8,414 nucleotides of DNA from positions 127,691 to 136,104 of the forward strand of contig DBRQ01000006.1 in the NCBI GenBank assembly GCA_002306345.1, in the 5' to 3' direction. The stretch comes from Candidatus Pacebacteria bacterium UBA1364 (GTDB lineage Bacteria; Patescibacteriota; Microgenomatia; UBA1400; PJMF01). The notes below the pieces were generated by a model. It was not told where the DNA came from, made no database searches, and saw nothing but the letters and a program-made list of their open reading frames with translations. Of this stretch, positions 1 to 6,488 are shown in pieces. Position 1 is the first letter of the stretch; each line of letters opens with the position of its first letter. The position numbers and the translations under genes were made by a program.

Positions 1-198
1 ACAGTGACTTTTTCAGTGACTTTTTTACTTGGAGTTTTCTTGGCGGTTTTTTTGACTTCTGCCATAATTTTTGTCCTTTGTTTATTTCCGTTTATTTTTA
101 AAATCTTAAAAACAAAGCGAAAAATGGTGCTTAGCGTAAGATCAGGACTATACTCTAAGACACACAAGTTGATAACGGAAGAATTATATCACAAATAA
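1..198 (+). CDS. Partial membrane protein, C-terminal part
   Basis: The reading frame is open from the window edge to a TAA stop at 196-198. It has one strongly hydrophobic stretch of about 30 residues (rich in F, L, V and I), then a basic cluster KTKRK and a hydrophilic tail ending in ELYHK. That layout fits a membrane anchor with the basic tail on the cytoplasmic side. A GTG at codon 2 could be a start, but the upstream region is outside the window, so this may be either the tail of a longer protein or a small single-pass protein of 64 residues. It is the only plus-strand gene and converges on folD. I do not recognise the family. Confidence 0.4.
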   Translation, partial: TVTFSVTFLLGVFLAVFLTSAIIFVLCLFPFIFKILKTKRKMVLSVRSGLYSKTHKLITEELYHK

Positions 199-219
199 AT
201 CAAACCTACTCTTGAAAAT

Positions 220-242
220 CAAATGCACTCTTTAGACATTTG
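220..242 (-). terminator. Weak candidate terminator hairpin after folD
   Basis: The inverted repeat CAAATG/CATTTG gives six perfect pairs plus a possible inner wobble pair, around a loop of about 10 nt. It sits 10 bp beyond the folD stop codon, and on the minus strand it is followed by ATTTTC, a poor U-tract. The stem is AT-rich, so termination would be weak. Its position between converging genes supports a role for either direction. Confidence 0.3.
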
Positions 243-252
243 GCATAACCAT

Positions 253-1290
253 TTATTTAGCGCCAGTCATTGTCAAGTCTTCGATCTTGAGCAAATCTAA
301 AGCATTTGCCATCAAAGAAATGACTGTCATTGGCCCTACCCCATTGGGCACTGGCGTAATAAAATCGGCTTTATTCAAACAACTTACTAAATCAATATCA
401 CCTTGCGGTTCACCCACATCAATGAGCACACTGTGCGGAGCAATCAAAGCGCCAGAAATGAGGTTTTTTTGACCAGTAGCACTAATAATAACGCGAAATT
501 CCGATAAGGATTTTTTTTGTTCAATAAGTTTATCTAATCCCTTCTTACCAACTAATTTTACTTCGCATTTTTTATCACTGGTTTGCATATTCGCCGCTGC
601 TATTTGGCACGCCTCACCAAAATTTTGTGGAATAACAATTCCCTTTTGCATTAAATTTTTGATGTGCCAATAAAGTGGTCGACCCAATAAATCAGACTGA
701 CCAATAATTAACACTTTTTCACTTAAATAAGAAAAAGTCGGATCAATATGCAAACGGTAATCTTTCAAAATTGAGAGGACTGCTCTAACTGTTGCTGGCA
801 AGACCATTTGTTTCTCCATCCAAGTACCCTCTTTTATTGCATTTAACGTCTCCTTTGTTAAACCGTCTACATCCTTATTGATCCCGTGACTTTTTTTGGT
901 GGCAATTTGACTAACCAAAGCTTGCCACCAAGCGTTGAAGTCAGCAGTTGAGTCATTCTTGCCTTTGCCTACAACCTCGAGCCATTTACTAGTCCAAGGT
1001 TTTTGAATAATGATCCCAGTTACACTTGAATCTGCATTTAAAGACCTGATGTAAAGCTGTATTTCCTGTAAGTTGCTCAAAAAAGAAAAGGATTTAACTT
1101 GATAAGCAATCCCCAACTCGTTGGCCATTTGGCTTTTTTTGGTGGTATACATTGCCGAAGCCTGATCCTCCTGAAAAAAAATTGCAGCAATTTTGGGATG
1201 TATTCCTTTAGCTTGATAAATAGCTACTTTTTTCTTTAACCCAACTGCTTTTTGTTGAGCTAGTTGTTCTCCGTTAAAAATGATTGTCAT
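253..1290 (-). CDS. folD: FolD, methylene-THF dehydrogenase / methenyl-THF cyclohydrolase, enlarged form
   Basis: FolD oxidises 5,10-methylene-THF to methenyl-THF with NAD(P)+ and hydrolyses it to 10-formyl-THF in the cytosol. The catalytic set is visible: Tyr48 and Lys52 in the YxxxK motif, Gln96 in GIIIQKP, and Asp140 in KDVDG. The nucleotide-binding turn GQSDLLGRP is at 197-205 and the signature PVPNGVGPMT at 313-322. The protein has 345 residues against about 285-290 in typical bacteria. Compared with the E. coli protein from memory, about 20 extra residues lie between Gln96 and KDVDG, and about 30 between GRP and the next beta strand (roughly 211-241). The usual PCTPxG loop reads PATVRA at 165-170. 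The start matches the normal N-terminus of the family, but no Shine-Dalgarno sequence precedes it. It lies 68 bp downstream of glyA and is probably cotranscribed with it. The identity is secure; the coenzyme preference is not predictable. Confidence 0.93.
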   Translation of the reverse strand: MTIIFNGEQLAQQKAVGLKKKVAIYQAKGIHPKIAAIFFQEDQASAMYTTKKSQMANELGIAYQVKSFSFLSNLQEIQLYIRSLNADSSVTGIIIQKPWTSKWLEVVGKGKNDSTADFNAWWQALVSQIATKKSHGINKDVDGLTKETLNAIKEGTWMEKQMVLPATVRAVLSILKDYRLHIDPTFSYLSEKVLIIGQSDLLGRPLYWHIKNLMQKGIVIPQNFGEACQIAAANMQTSDKKCEVKLVGKKGLDKLIEQKKSLSEFRVIISATGQKNLISGALIAPHSVLIDVGEPQGDIDLVSCLNKADFITPVPNGVGPMTVISLMANALDLLKIEDLTMTGAK

Positions 1291-1358
1291 ATAAAAAAAT
1301 TAATCTTCATTTAAATAATGTAATAAATTTCGCTCTCTAAAGATGGCATTGGCCTATT

Positions 1359-2687
1359 TTACCAGGTAAAAAGTGGAAATTGATTAGCTAATTTCTGCAC
1401 TTCTTGGCGAATTTGTAAAAGAGTGACGTCGCAGGTCATGCGTTTTTTGAAATCCCGCAAAAAAACTTGGCGCTTTTTTTTGTCCGTGGGTAATTGTTCG
1501 TCTTTTATATGGTCAACTACCCTAGTCATCCATTGAACAATTTTTGTCATCTCTGGCTCTTTCATACCTCTGGTAGTCACTAGTGGCGTACCAATGCGCA
1601 GGCCAGATGGATAGAAAGGTGAGCACGGTTCATTCGGAATAGTATTGCGATTAGCATAAATGCCAGCGACATCTAAAGCAAAAGCAACTTGCGTCCCAAA
1701 ACCCGCACCAAAAGGAGTTAAATCAATTAAAATTAAGTGATTTTCGCTGCCATTGCCGACTAATTTAAAACCATTGTCCTTTAAAGCAGTCACTAATGCA
1801 TCGGTATTTTTACGGATTTGTTGACCATACTTTTTAAATTCCACTCGCGAGGCTTCAGAGGCAGCGATGGCAATGGCGGCGCTGGTCGCATTATGTGGGC
1901 CACCCTGCAAAGCAGGAAAAACGGCTTTGTCAATCTTATTTGCCAAATCTGGGTCTTTTTTTAGACCAACAGCAGTGACCATAATCATCGCTCCACGCGG
2001 ACCTCTAAAAGTTTTATGAGTGGTTGACATCACCAGGTGAGCGTAAGGCACCGGGCTTGGATGCTCACCGGCTATTACCAAACCTGTGATATGAGAAATG
2101 TCCGCCAATAAATAAGCACCTACTTCATTAGCGATTTGGGCAAATTTAGCAAAATCCAAAATAAAAGGGTAAGCAGTGGTGCCAGCAATAATTAGTTTTG
2201 GTCGATGCTTGAGTGCTAATTGGCGTACTTGCTCATAATCAATTCTGGCATTTGCATCCAGACCATATTGGACTGAATGAAAATAACGACCAGAAAAAGT
2301 CACTTTAGGATGACCGTGAGTGAGGTGACCACCACTGGATAACGCCAAACCCATCACCGTGTCCCCTGGTTCTAGTACGGCAAACTCAATGGCACTATTC
2401 GCCGGTGAACCAGAATAAGGTTGAATATTAACATGCGGGACATGAAAAAGTTTTTTCAATCTTTCTTGCGCTTCGATTTCAATCTCATCAATTACTTGAT
2501 TACCTTCATAATAACGACATTGAGGATACCCTTCAGAATATTTATTAGACAAACAAGAACTGAGCACACTGCGCACAGCATCCGAACTATTATTTTCAGA
2601 AGGAATTAAGCCAATCATTTCTCTTTGACGCTGTTCTTCTTTTTTGATTAAAGCGAAAATTGGGTCTTTTTTATTTTGTTTTTTCAT
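1359..2687 (-). CDS. glyA: Serine hydroxymethyltransferase
   Basis: This PLP enzyme converts serine and THF to glycine and 5,10-methylene-THF, which is the substrate of FolD encoded just downstream. It is cytosolic. The PLP lysine is Lys225 in STTHKTFRGPRG (221-232). Other family landmarks are the substrate loop NKYSEGYPQCRYYEG (48-62), the cofactor-binding ADISH (195-199), QGGPHN (261-266) and the carboxylate-binding Arg364 in SGLRIGTP. Length is 442 residues against about 415-420 in many bacteria, with a slightly extended C-terminal segment. Small variations from consensus include IPSEN where IASEN is usual. The ATG is supported by an AAGGA ribosome-binding site 8 nt upstream and a promoter-like pair further up. 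The THF-linked neighbour confirms the one-carbon role. Confidence 0.97.
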   Translation of the reverse strand: MKKQNKKDPIFALIKKEEQRQREMIGLIPSENNSSDAVRSVLSSCLSNKYSEGYPQCRYYEGNQVIDEIEIEAQERLKKLFHVPHVNIQPYSGSPANSAIEFAVLEPGDTVMGLALSSGGHLTHGHPKVTFSGRYFHSVQYGLDANARIDYEQVRQLALKHRPKLIIAGTTAYPFILDFAKFAQIANEVGAYLLADISHITGLVIAGEHPSPVPYAHLVMSTTHKTFRGPRGAMIMVTAVGLKKDPDLANKIDKAVFPALQGGPHNATSAAIAIAASEASRVEFKKYGQQIRKNTDALVTALKDNGFKLVGNGSENHLILIDLTPFGAGFGTQVAFALDVAGIYANRNTIPNEPCSPFYPSGLRIGTPLVTTRGMKEPEMTKIVQWMTRVVDHIKDEQLPTDKKKRQVFLRDFKKRMTCDVTLLQIRQEVQKLANQFPLFTW

Positions 2688-2695
2688 TTCGTGAT

Positions 2696-2700
2696 TCCTT
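2696..2700 (-). promoter_or_regulatory. Ribosome-binding site of glyA
   Basis: AAGGA on the minus strand lies 8 nt before the glyA ATG at 2685-2687. It fixes the start codon. Several genes in the window lack such a site, so its presence here suggests glyA has a normal 5' leader. Confidence 0.65.
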
Positions 2701-2719
2701 TTAAACTCTTAATAAGATC

Positions 2720-2747
2720 AAAATAATTTGTATGTTTGAAACTTCAA
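2720..2747 (-). promoter_or_regulatory. Candidate promoter of glyA-folD
   Basis: On the minus strand TTGAAG (2742-2747) and TATTTT (2720-2725) are separated by 16 bp. Both are imperfect sigma-70-like hexamers in an AT-rich background where chance matches are common. Transcription would start near 2713, giving a leader of about 26 nt that contains the AAGGA site. Confidence 0.35.
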
Positions 2748-2799
2748 TCCAAGCAAGGAGCTGATTAATCCATCATAATCTATGGATGAGTTTTGTAAC

Positions 2800-2829
2800 A
2801 GCGCCTTCATCAATAGCACCTTCATCAAG
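2800..2829. repeat. Tandem 15-bp direct repeat in the glyA upstream region
   Basis: Two adjacent copies, agcgccttcatcaat (2800-2814) and agcaccttcatcaag (2815-2829), agree at 13 of 15 positions. The repeat lies about 50 bp above the candidate glyA promoter and about 70 bp beyond the stop of the transporter gene. A 6-bp hairpin (ATCCAT/ATGGAT, 2768-2787) lies between it and the promoter. Nothing else was recognised in the 2688-2898 gap. Confidence 0.6.
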
Positions 2830-2898
2830 CGAAAAAAAGATCGGTTATTTAAAAAACAAATAATTTTAGTCGAGTGTGATTGAAATGAAAACATAAAA

Positions 2899-3534
2899 TT
2901 ATTTTGACCTCTTCAACCAATTAATTGCTACGTAAGTTAAAGGTGTTTCAAATATTGAAAAAAGACATTTGAGTCCATAGTATGGCAAAATTAATGACCA
3001 CACAAAGCCACTGTTATTGCCGTTAAAAAATGCTAAAAACATAAAAATACTGGTGTCAAAAAATAAACTCAAAATGTTGGAAACGTTACTGCGTAACCAC
3101 AAACTGCTATTTTTTAGACGCGAGCGAATCTTTGTAAAAATATAAATATCCAAACGTTCCGATAAGAAAAAAGCCGCCAAACTAGCCAAAGTCATCCGTA
3201 ATGATTTAGCAAAAATAGTTTGATAAGCCGGTTCAAAAGTCAGAGATATACTCGTTGGTGGCAAACTAATTGCTAATAAATTAAACAAAGCTAGCAAAAT
3301 TAAAATCATAAAAGTAGCGTGCATAAAACTTAACGAGCGTGCCTTACCTTCCACTTCGGTTACCACGTCATTGATAATAAAAGTAATTGGCAAAGTAAAA
3401 ATAGCCACCGAAGAGTTTAAGAAAAAAATGGAAAAAGTTTTGCTACCCATCAATTCTGCTGCCACAATCGAAGTAATATAAATTGCTAAAAGCAAATCAA
3501 GTTTGCGTTCACGGTTGGAAATTTTTTTATTCAC
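2899..3534 (-). CDS. yhhQ: YhhQ-family (VUT/DUF165) queuosine-precursor transporter
   Basis: This integral membrane protein of 211 residues has about six hydrophobic segments (roughly 13-31, 43-56, 72-92, 112-126, 155-170 and 180-202). Family signatures include TLPITFIINDVVTEVEGKAR (47-66), equivalent to the YPI-F-DV-TEVYG-AR block. A second block around 111-170 contains ASLAAFFLSERLD, LWLRSNVSN and FFDTSIFMFLAF. The E. coli family member YhhQ imports preQ0/preQ1 for queuosine synthesis; import of a queuosine precursor or queuine is inferred here. The start is GTG at 3532-3534, supported by GAAAGGA with a short 4-nt spacing; the next in-frame Met is about 70 residues in, which would remove two membrane segments. 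No queuosine enzyme such as Tgt is in the window. Confidence 0.85.
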   Translation of the reverse strand: MNKKISNRERKLDLLLAIYITSIVAAELMGSKTFSIFFLNSSVAIFTLPITFIINDVVTEVEGKARSLSFMHATFMILILLALFNLLAISLPPTSISLTFEPAYQTIFAKSLRMTLASLAAFFLSERLDIYIFTKIRSRLKNSSLWLRSNVSNILSLFFDTSIFMFLAFFNGNNSGFVWSLILPYYGLKCLFSIFETPLTYVAINWLKRSK

Positions 3535-3586
3535 TTAATCCTTTCTTAATTTTTAATAAACAACAAAGTACCAAATAGGCACAAAT

Positions 3587-3592
3587 TTTATA
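3587..3592 (-). promoter_or_regulatory. Candidate -10 element of the transporter gene
   Basis: TATAAA on the minus strand is placed so that transcription would start near 3580, about 45 nt before the GTG start. The matching -35 region at 17-bp spacing (CTTTAG) is poor. A small hairpin, GTGCC/GGTAC with a 5-nt loop (3568-3582), would form at the very 5' end of that RNA. Confidence 0.3.
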
Positions 3593-3609
3593 CTAAAAAA
3601 GAAAGTCAG

Positions 3610-3657
3610 CTAAAGTGTGGCGTAGGCAAACTGGAAGTGAAAAGTAGCTTTAAACAT
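3610..3657 (-). CDS. Possible 15-residue leader peptide upstream of the transporter
   Basis: The frame MFKATFHFQFAYATL runs from ATG at 3655-3657 to TAG at 3610-3612. An AAAGGA sequence ends 9 nt before the ATG, a better ribosome-binding site than several real genes here possess. The start codon lies in the loop of a 9-bp stem, and that stem also covers the GG of the ribosome-binding site. The peptide is rich in aromatic residues (four Phe, one Tyr). It could be chance: it is very short, and it lies upstream of the nearest -10 box for the transporter, so it would be in the same RNA only if transcription starts higher up. Confidence 0.2.
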   Translation of the reverse strand: MFKATFHFQFAYATL

Positions 3658-3669
3658 GGTCTACTTTCC
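3639..3669 (-). other. Stem-loop in the transporter upstream region
   Basis: On the minus strand GGAAAGTAG pairs with CTACTTTTC (nine pairs, one of them G-U) around a 13-nt loop containing ATG and TTTAAA. The fold is better as minus-strand RNA than plus-strand, where the wobble becomes an A-C mismatch. No U-tract follows, so it does not look like a terminator. Confidence 0.4.
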
Positions 3670-3745
3670 TTTGCTTAAATAACAAATCCAAAAATAAAGT
3701 CATTGAAAGTGATTCTACCACAAATCTAATTTCTTTACTCTACTT

Positions 3746-3772
3746 AAAAAAAATTAAGCCACATAAACTGGC
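3746..3772 (-). terminator. Weak candidate terminator of the phosphoribosyltransferase-guaA operon
   Basis: GCCA/TGGC around a 7-nt loop is followed, after four bases (TTAA), by a run of eight T on the minus strand. It lies about 86 bp beyond the guaA stop. The stem is only 4 bp, so efficiency is doubtful, but no better intrinsic terminator is seen in the gap. Confidence 0.3.
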
Positions 3773-3857
3773 GTCACTCAAAATAATTGAATAAAGGGCA
3801 TTTGCAAGACTCTTGAGTCATGTAAAAAAGCCATTTGTCAACATAATAATTTCAATC

Positions 3858-5735
3858 TTATTCCCACTCAGTGGTACCTGGTGGTTTAGAAGTTAGATCA
3901 TAAAGAACTCTAGAAACTTCTGGCACCTTTAATAAAATTTGCTCTACCATAGTCTTTAATGTGTGGTTTGAAATTTCTACACCTGGCACGACTGCCAAAC
4001 CAGTCATAAAATCGTTAGTAATAAAAGGTCGAATGACTATTGAATGCCGCTGTTTTCCCTCAAAATCCACCGGAATCAAAATTACTGGAACTTGACTAAT
4101 CTTAGTCAAAAGTTGATTCTCTTTTAGAAAATCATTGACGATTGTATCCGCAGCACGCAATTGACTAACACTTTTTTCATTTAAAAAAGTTGGTGTAATA
4201 ATTTTAACTTCTTGGTCTATTGGCGATCCAAAGGCAAAAACCACTCTATTAATTTGGTGCAGAGATTTAGGAATTTCTCTGGCAAGTTTAGTGACAAGTT
4301 GCCAATCAATTACTTGATCTTGATCAATGCTTAGTGCGGCTACATAACTGTAGGTACGTCCATCACCTTGAATACCAACTGATCTAATTGGCAATAAAGT
4401 AATGTGGTATGGCAAACTAATAAAAGTTTTTAATTGAGCAAAAATTTGCGCATAATCATCTGTCAGATATGGTTCATCTGCGCACAAAATACGAATCGCT
4501 AAACCGGGACCTGGAAAAGGCTGACGCCACACTATTTCACTTGGTAAACCTAATTGCTCACCCAACTGCCGCACTTCATCTTTATGATATTCAGCTAAAG
4601 GTTCAATTACTCTGCCCTGTTCTCTTAAGCTCCGCACAATTTCCGTGTCATTATGATGAGTTTTAATAGTGTCAGCGGTTTGGCTGACACTTTCGGAAGC
4701 GCTTTCGATTAAATCTGGACGCAAAGTTCCTTGAACTAAAAAAGTATTCTGCAAATCTAAACCTAGAGTTTTGAGATAATTCTCAGTGACCCGTATGAAA
4801 GTATCACCAATAATTTTTCGTTTTTCTTGAGGATCAATTACCTGAGAAAGTGGACCAACCTCTTTGTCGTCAATGTGGGTTTTAGCCATAAAAAAATCTT
4901 GTTTAGCATCAACTACATTTAGTTTTAAACCAATTTTGGCTAAAGCTTTTTGAACGCTCGCGCTTTCATCTTGGCGCATGAACCCATTATCAATGTGAAC
5001 TAACATTATTTGCTCAGGTTGTAGGGCTTTGCGCAAAAGTGCTGCACAAACCGTTGAATCCACACCGCCACTAGCTAAAAGTAAAACTTGCTTTGTGCCT
5101 ACTTTCTCTTGGATATAGCCAATTGCTTTTTGTTCACGATCTTCCACCGTAAAATTGGCTTGTAACTGGGCAATTTTAAACAAAAAATTACTTAAAATTT
5201 GTCGACCATTTTCAGTTAAATCTACTTCAGGATGAAATTGTACCCCATAACGTTTAAGTATGGGATTGGAAATAGCGGCTATTAAACCATTTGAGTCAGC
5301 AATTGTTTGATAACCACTTGGTAAGTTCGTCACACTATCACCATGTGACATTAAGACGGTTTGTTCTTTTTTCAGTCCACTAAAGAGCAGTGATTGATTA
5401 TTAATGTTGATTAGACAAGGACCATCTTCACGTCTGGATTTTTTCTCCACCACTCCTCCACTGGCGTGGACTAACAAGTGCATACCATAGCAAATGCCCA
5501 AAATTGGTTGCTTTAATTTTAATAATTGATGATCATAAAGTGGGGCTAATTCACCATAAATACTTTGCGGTCCACCAGAAATAATAATGGCAGCATAAGC
5601 AGCTAATTCCTGTGCAGAAGTATTGAGAGCTAAAAGAGCGGACTGCACCCCTAGCTCCCGGACTTTACGATCAATGATCTTAGCGTATTGGCCACCAGCA
5701 TCTAAAATGGCAACTTGGCCATTTGTTTTGTTCAT
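3858..5735 (-). CDS. guaA: GMP synthase (glutamine-hydrolysing), long form
   Basis: GuaA aminates XMP to GMP using ATP and glutamine. The class I glutamine amidotransferase domain spans about 7-190, with nucleophile Cys82 in GICYGMH and His168/Glu170 in VQFHPEV. The ATP pyrophosphatase domain follows from about 200, with P-loop SGGVDS at 222-227 and QGTLRPDLIES at 335-345. The C-terminal dimerisation/XMP-binding part ends in SKPPGTTEWE. Length is 625 residues, against about 510-525 in the common bacterial enzyme and 693 in human. Many segments match the human enzyme better than E. coli from memory: ILDAG-QY, KKS-REDG, VHIDNGFMR, IKTHHNDTE, FIT-DFMTG and the final PPGTTEWE. Its ATG overlaps the TGA of the upstream phosphoribosyltransferase gene by 4 bp and has no Shine-Dalgarno sequence, so translational coupling is likely. 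Confidence 0.97.
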   Translation of the reverse strand: MNKTNGQVAILDAGGQYAKIIDRKVRELGVQSALLALNTSAQELAAYAAIIISGGPQSIYGELAPLYDHQLLKLKQPILGICYGMHLLVHASGGVVEKKSRREDGPCLININNQSLLFSGLKKEQTVLMSHGDSVTNLPSGYQTIADSNGLIAAISNPILKRYGVQFHPEVDLTENGRQILSNFLFKIAQLQANFTVEDREQKAIGYIQEKVGTKQVLLLASGGVDSTVCAALLRKALQPEQIMLVHIDNGFMRQDESASVQKALAKIGLKLNVVDAKQDFFMAKTHIDDKEVGPLSQVIDPQEKRKIIGDTFIRVTENYLKTLGLDLQNTFLVQGTLRPDLIESASESVSQTADTIKTHHNDTEIVRSLREQGRVIEPLAEYHKDEVRQLGEQLGLPSEIVWRQPFPGPGLAIRILCADEPYLTDDYAQIFAQLKTFISLPYHITLLPIRSVGIQGDGRTYSYVAALSIDQDQVIDWQLVTKLAREIPKSLHQINRVVFAFGSPIDQEVKIITPTFLNEKSVSQLRAADTIVNDFLKENQLLTKISQVPVILIPVDFEGKQRHSIVIRPFITNDFMTGLAVVPGVEISNHTLKTMVEQILLKVPEVSRVLYDLTSKPPGTTEWE

Positions 5736-6325
5736 AAATCTAAAACTTCTTGACTCAAACTCATTTGTTTAAGTCTTTTTACAATTTCCTTTTGATCTGC
5801 TCCTTGTTTTTGCCAACTGTTACTTAGTAAATCTCTCATCTCTCTTTTCTCAAAGGGAAATATGATCCAAGCGTCAGTTCGTATACCATAAAAATCAGGT
5901 ATAACAGTTGACCATGGTTTGATAAATAAAGTCGCTGTTTTAACTTCTGAGACACCTTGCCTTTGCAAATAACTGCGCGTAAAATTTAGCGATTCGCCAG
6001 TGTCGGCCACATCATCAAAAATTAAAACATTTTTGCCTTTAACAGTGGTAGGAATTTGCTGATAAACTTCTGGTTGAGCAAGACGTTTGTTGATTCCACT
6101 ATAAAACTTAATGCCCAAGCTAGCCAATTCTTTCACTCCAGTATAATCAACAAAAGAGCGACTCATCGGCCAAGCTCCCTTGGCCAAGGCCACAATTAAG
6201 TCAAAGTGAATTGCGAAATTTATAACTTGTTGGGCGACCTGCAGAGTTAAATCATCTAACTGATCCCAACTTGGAGTAATATATTTTGCCCTGTCACCTT
6301 TAAAATAGATTTCTTGAAAAGTCAT
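5732..6325 (-). CDS. Purine phosphoribosyltransferase (xanthine/hypoxanthine/guanine type)
   Basis: This type I phosphoribosyltransferase of 197 residues would join a free purine base to PRPP. The PRPP-binding motif is LIFDDVADTGES at 101-112 with the paired acidic residues Asp104/Asp105. It is preceded by the flexible-loop region and a core strand, IVALAKGAWPMSR (44-56). The block KPWSTVIPDFYG-RTDAWIIFPFE (136-159) is typical of the Gpt-like subgroup, including archaeal-style xanthine/hypoxanthine enzymes. The coupled downstream gene is guaA, which uses XMP, so xanthine to XMP is the most economical reading; hypoxanthine or guanine cannot be excluded. The ATG has a strong GGAGG site 8 nt upstream. 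A strong promoter and a leader of about 157 nt precede it. A subunit or family symbol cannot be assigned from sequence alone. Confidence 0.88.
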   Translation of the reverse strand: MTFQEIYFKGDRAKYITPSWDQLDDLTLQVAQQVINFAIHFDLIVALAKGAWPMSRSFVDYTGVKELASLGIKFYSGINKRLAQPEVYQQIPTTVKGKNVLIFDDVADTGESLNFTRSYLQRQGVSEVKTATLFIKPWSTVIPDFYGIRTDAWIIFPFEKREMRDLLSNSWQKQGADQKEIVKRLKQMSLSQEVLDL

Positions 6326-6482
6326 AACTTACTCCTCCCCATTGATTGTTCATTGATAAAAACAAAAAAGACGTGTACTTTCTCTTATTCACTTGGTAGC
6401 CCCCCTAACTTTCAAACTTAGGGATTGTTGCTTGGGAATACGAAAAACTAAACGCCTTTTCGCACTCTTACTCTATTAATCT
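6326..6482 (-). promoter_or_regulatory. Structured 5' leader of the phosphoribosyltransferase-guaA operon; candidate cis-regulatory RNA
   Basis: About 157 nt of presumed untranslated RNA separate the predicted start point near 6482 from the ATG. It contains a stem CGAAAAG/TTTTTCG with 8-nt loop (6441-6462) and a second stem CCCTAA/TTAGGG with 9-nt loop (6403-6423). Its G-run extends to six G (6400-6405). A second CCC (6433-6435 region) could pair with the same G-run, so alternative folds are possible. A T-rich run TTTTTTGTTTTT (6358-6369) follows, then the GGGGAGGAG site. It does not match the purine, guanidine-I/PRPP, ZTP or THF riboswitch consensus as I remember them. A regulatory role is inferred only from length, pairing and position. 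Confidence 0.4.
6334..6338 (-). promoter_or_regulatory. Strong ribosome-binding site of the phosphoribosyltransferase gene
   Basis: GGAGG within GGGGAGGAG on the minus strand lies 8 nt before the ATG. It is the strongest ribosome-binding site in the window and fixes this start. Confidence 0.75.
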
Positions 6483-6488
6483 AACCGA

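Larger units (their letters stand above)
3535..3857. other. 323-bp intergenic region between guaA and the transporter gene
   Basis: AT-rich region with no convincing full-length gene on either strand. From the guaA side it contains a weak terminator-like hairpin with a run of eight T (3746-3772). Next come a 9-bp stem-loop with a possible 15-codon leader peptide (3610-3669), and a TATAAA box (3587-3592) in front of the transporter. The other short frames lack ribosome-binding sites. Confidence 0.6.

Noticed and set aside
287..472. Plus-strand frame antisense to folD
   Set aside because: It lies wholly within a well-supported gene, with no recognisable protein features.
1291..1358. Separate promoter or terminator between glyA and folD
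   Set aside because: No convincing hexamer pair and no stem longer than 3-4 bp; cotranscription is simpler.
2421..2609. Plus-strand frame antisense to glyA
   Set aside because: The opposite frame encodes the conserved N-terminal part of glyA; the shadow has no supporting evidence.
2718..2825. 35-codon minus-strand frame starting at the 15-bp repeat upstream of glyA
   Set aside because: No ribosome-binding site, ordinary intergenic composition, and it runs through the likely glyA promoter.
3836..3841. Perfect TTGACA on the minus strand just after guaA
   Set aside because: No -10-like hexamer occurs at 15-19 bp spacing (ACTCAA at 17).
4469..4666. Plus-strand frame antisense to guaA
   Set aside because: The opposite strand encodes conserved GMP synthase motifs; this is a chance open frame.
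6326..6482. Match of the operon leader to purine, guanidine-I/PRPP, ZTP or THF riboswitches
   Set aside because: The conserved cores of these classes, as remembered, are not found; only the genomic context fits.
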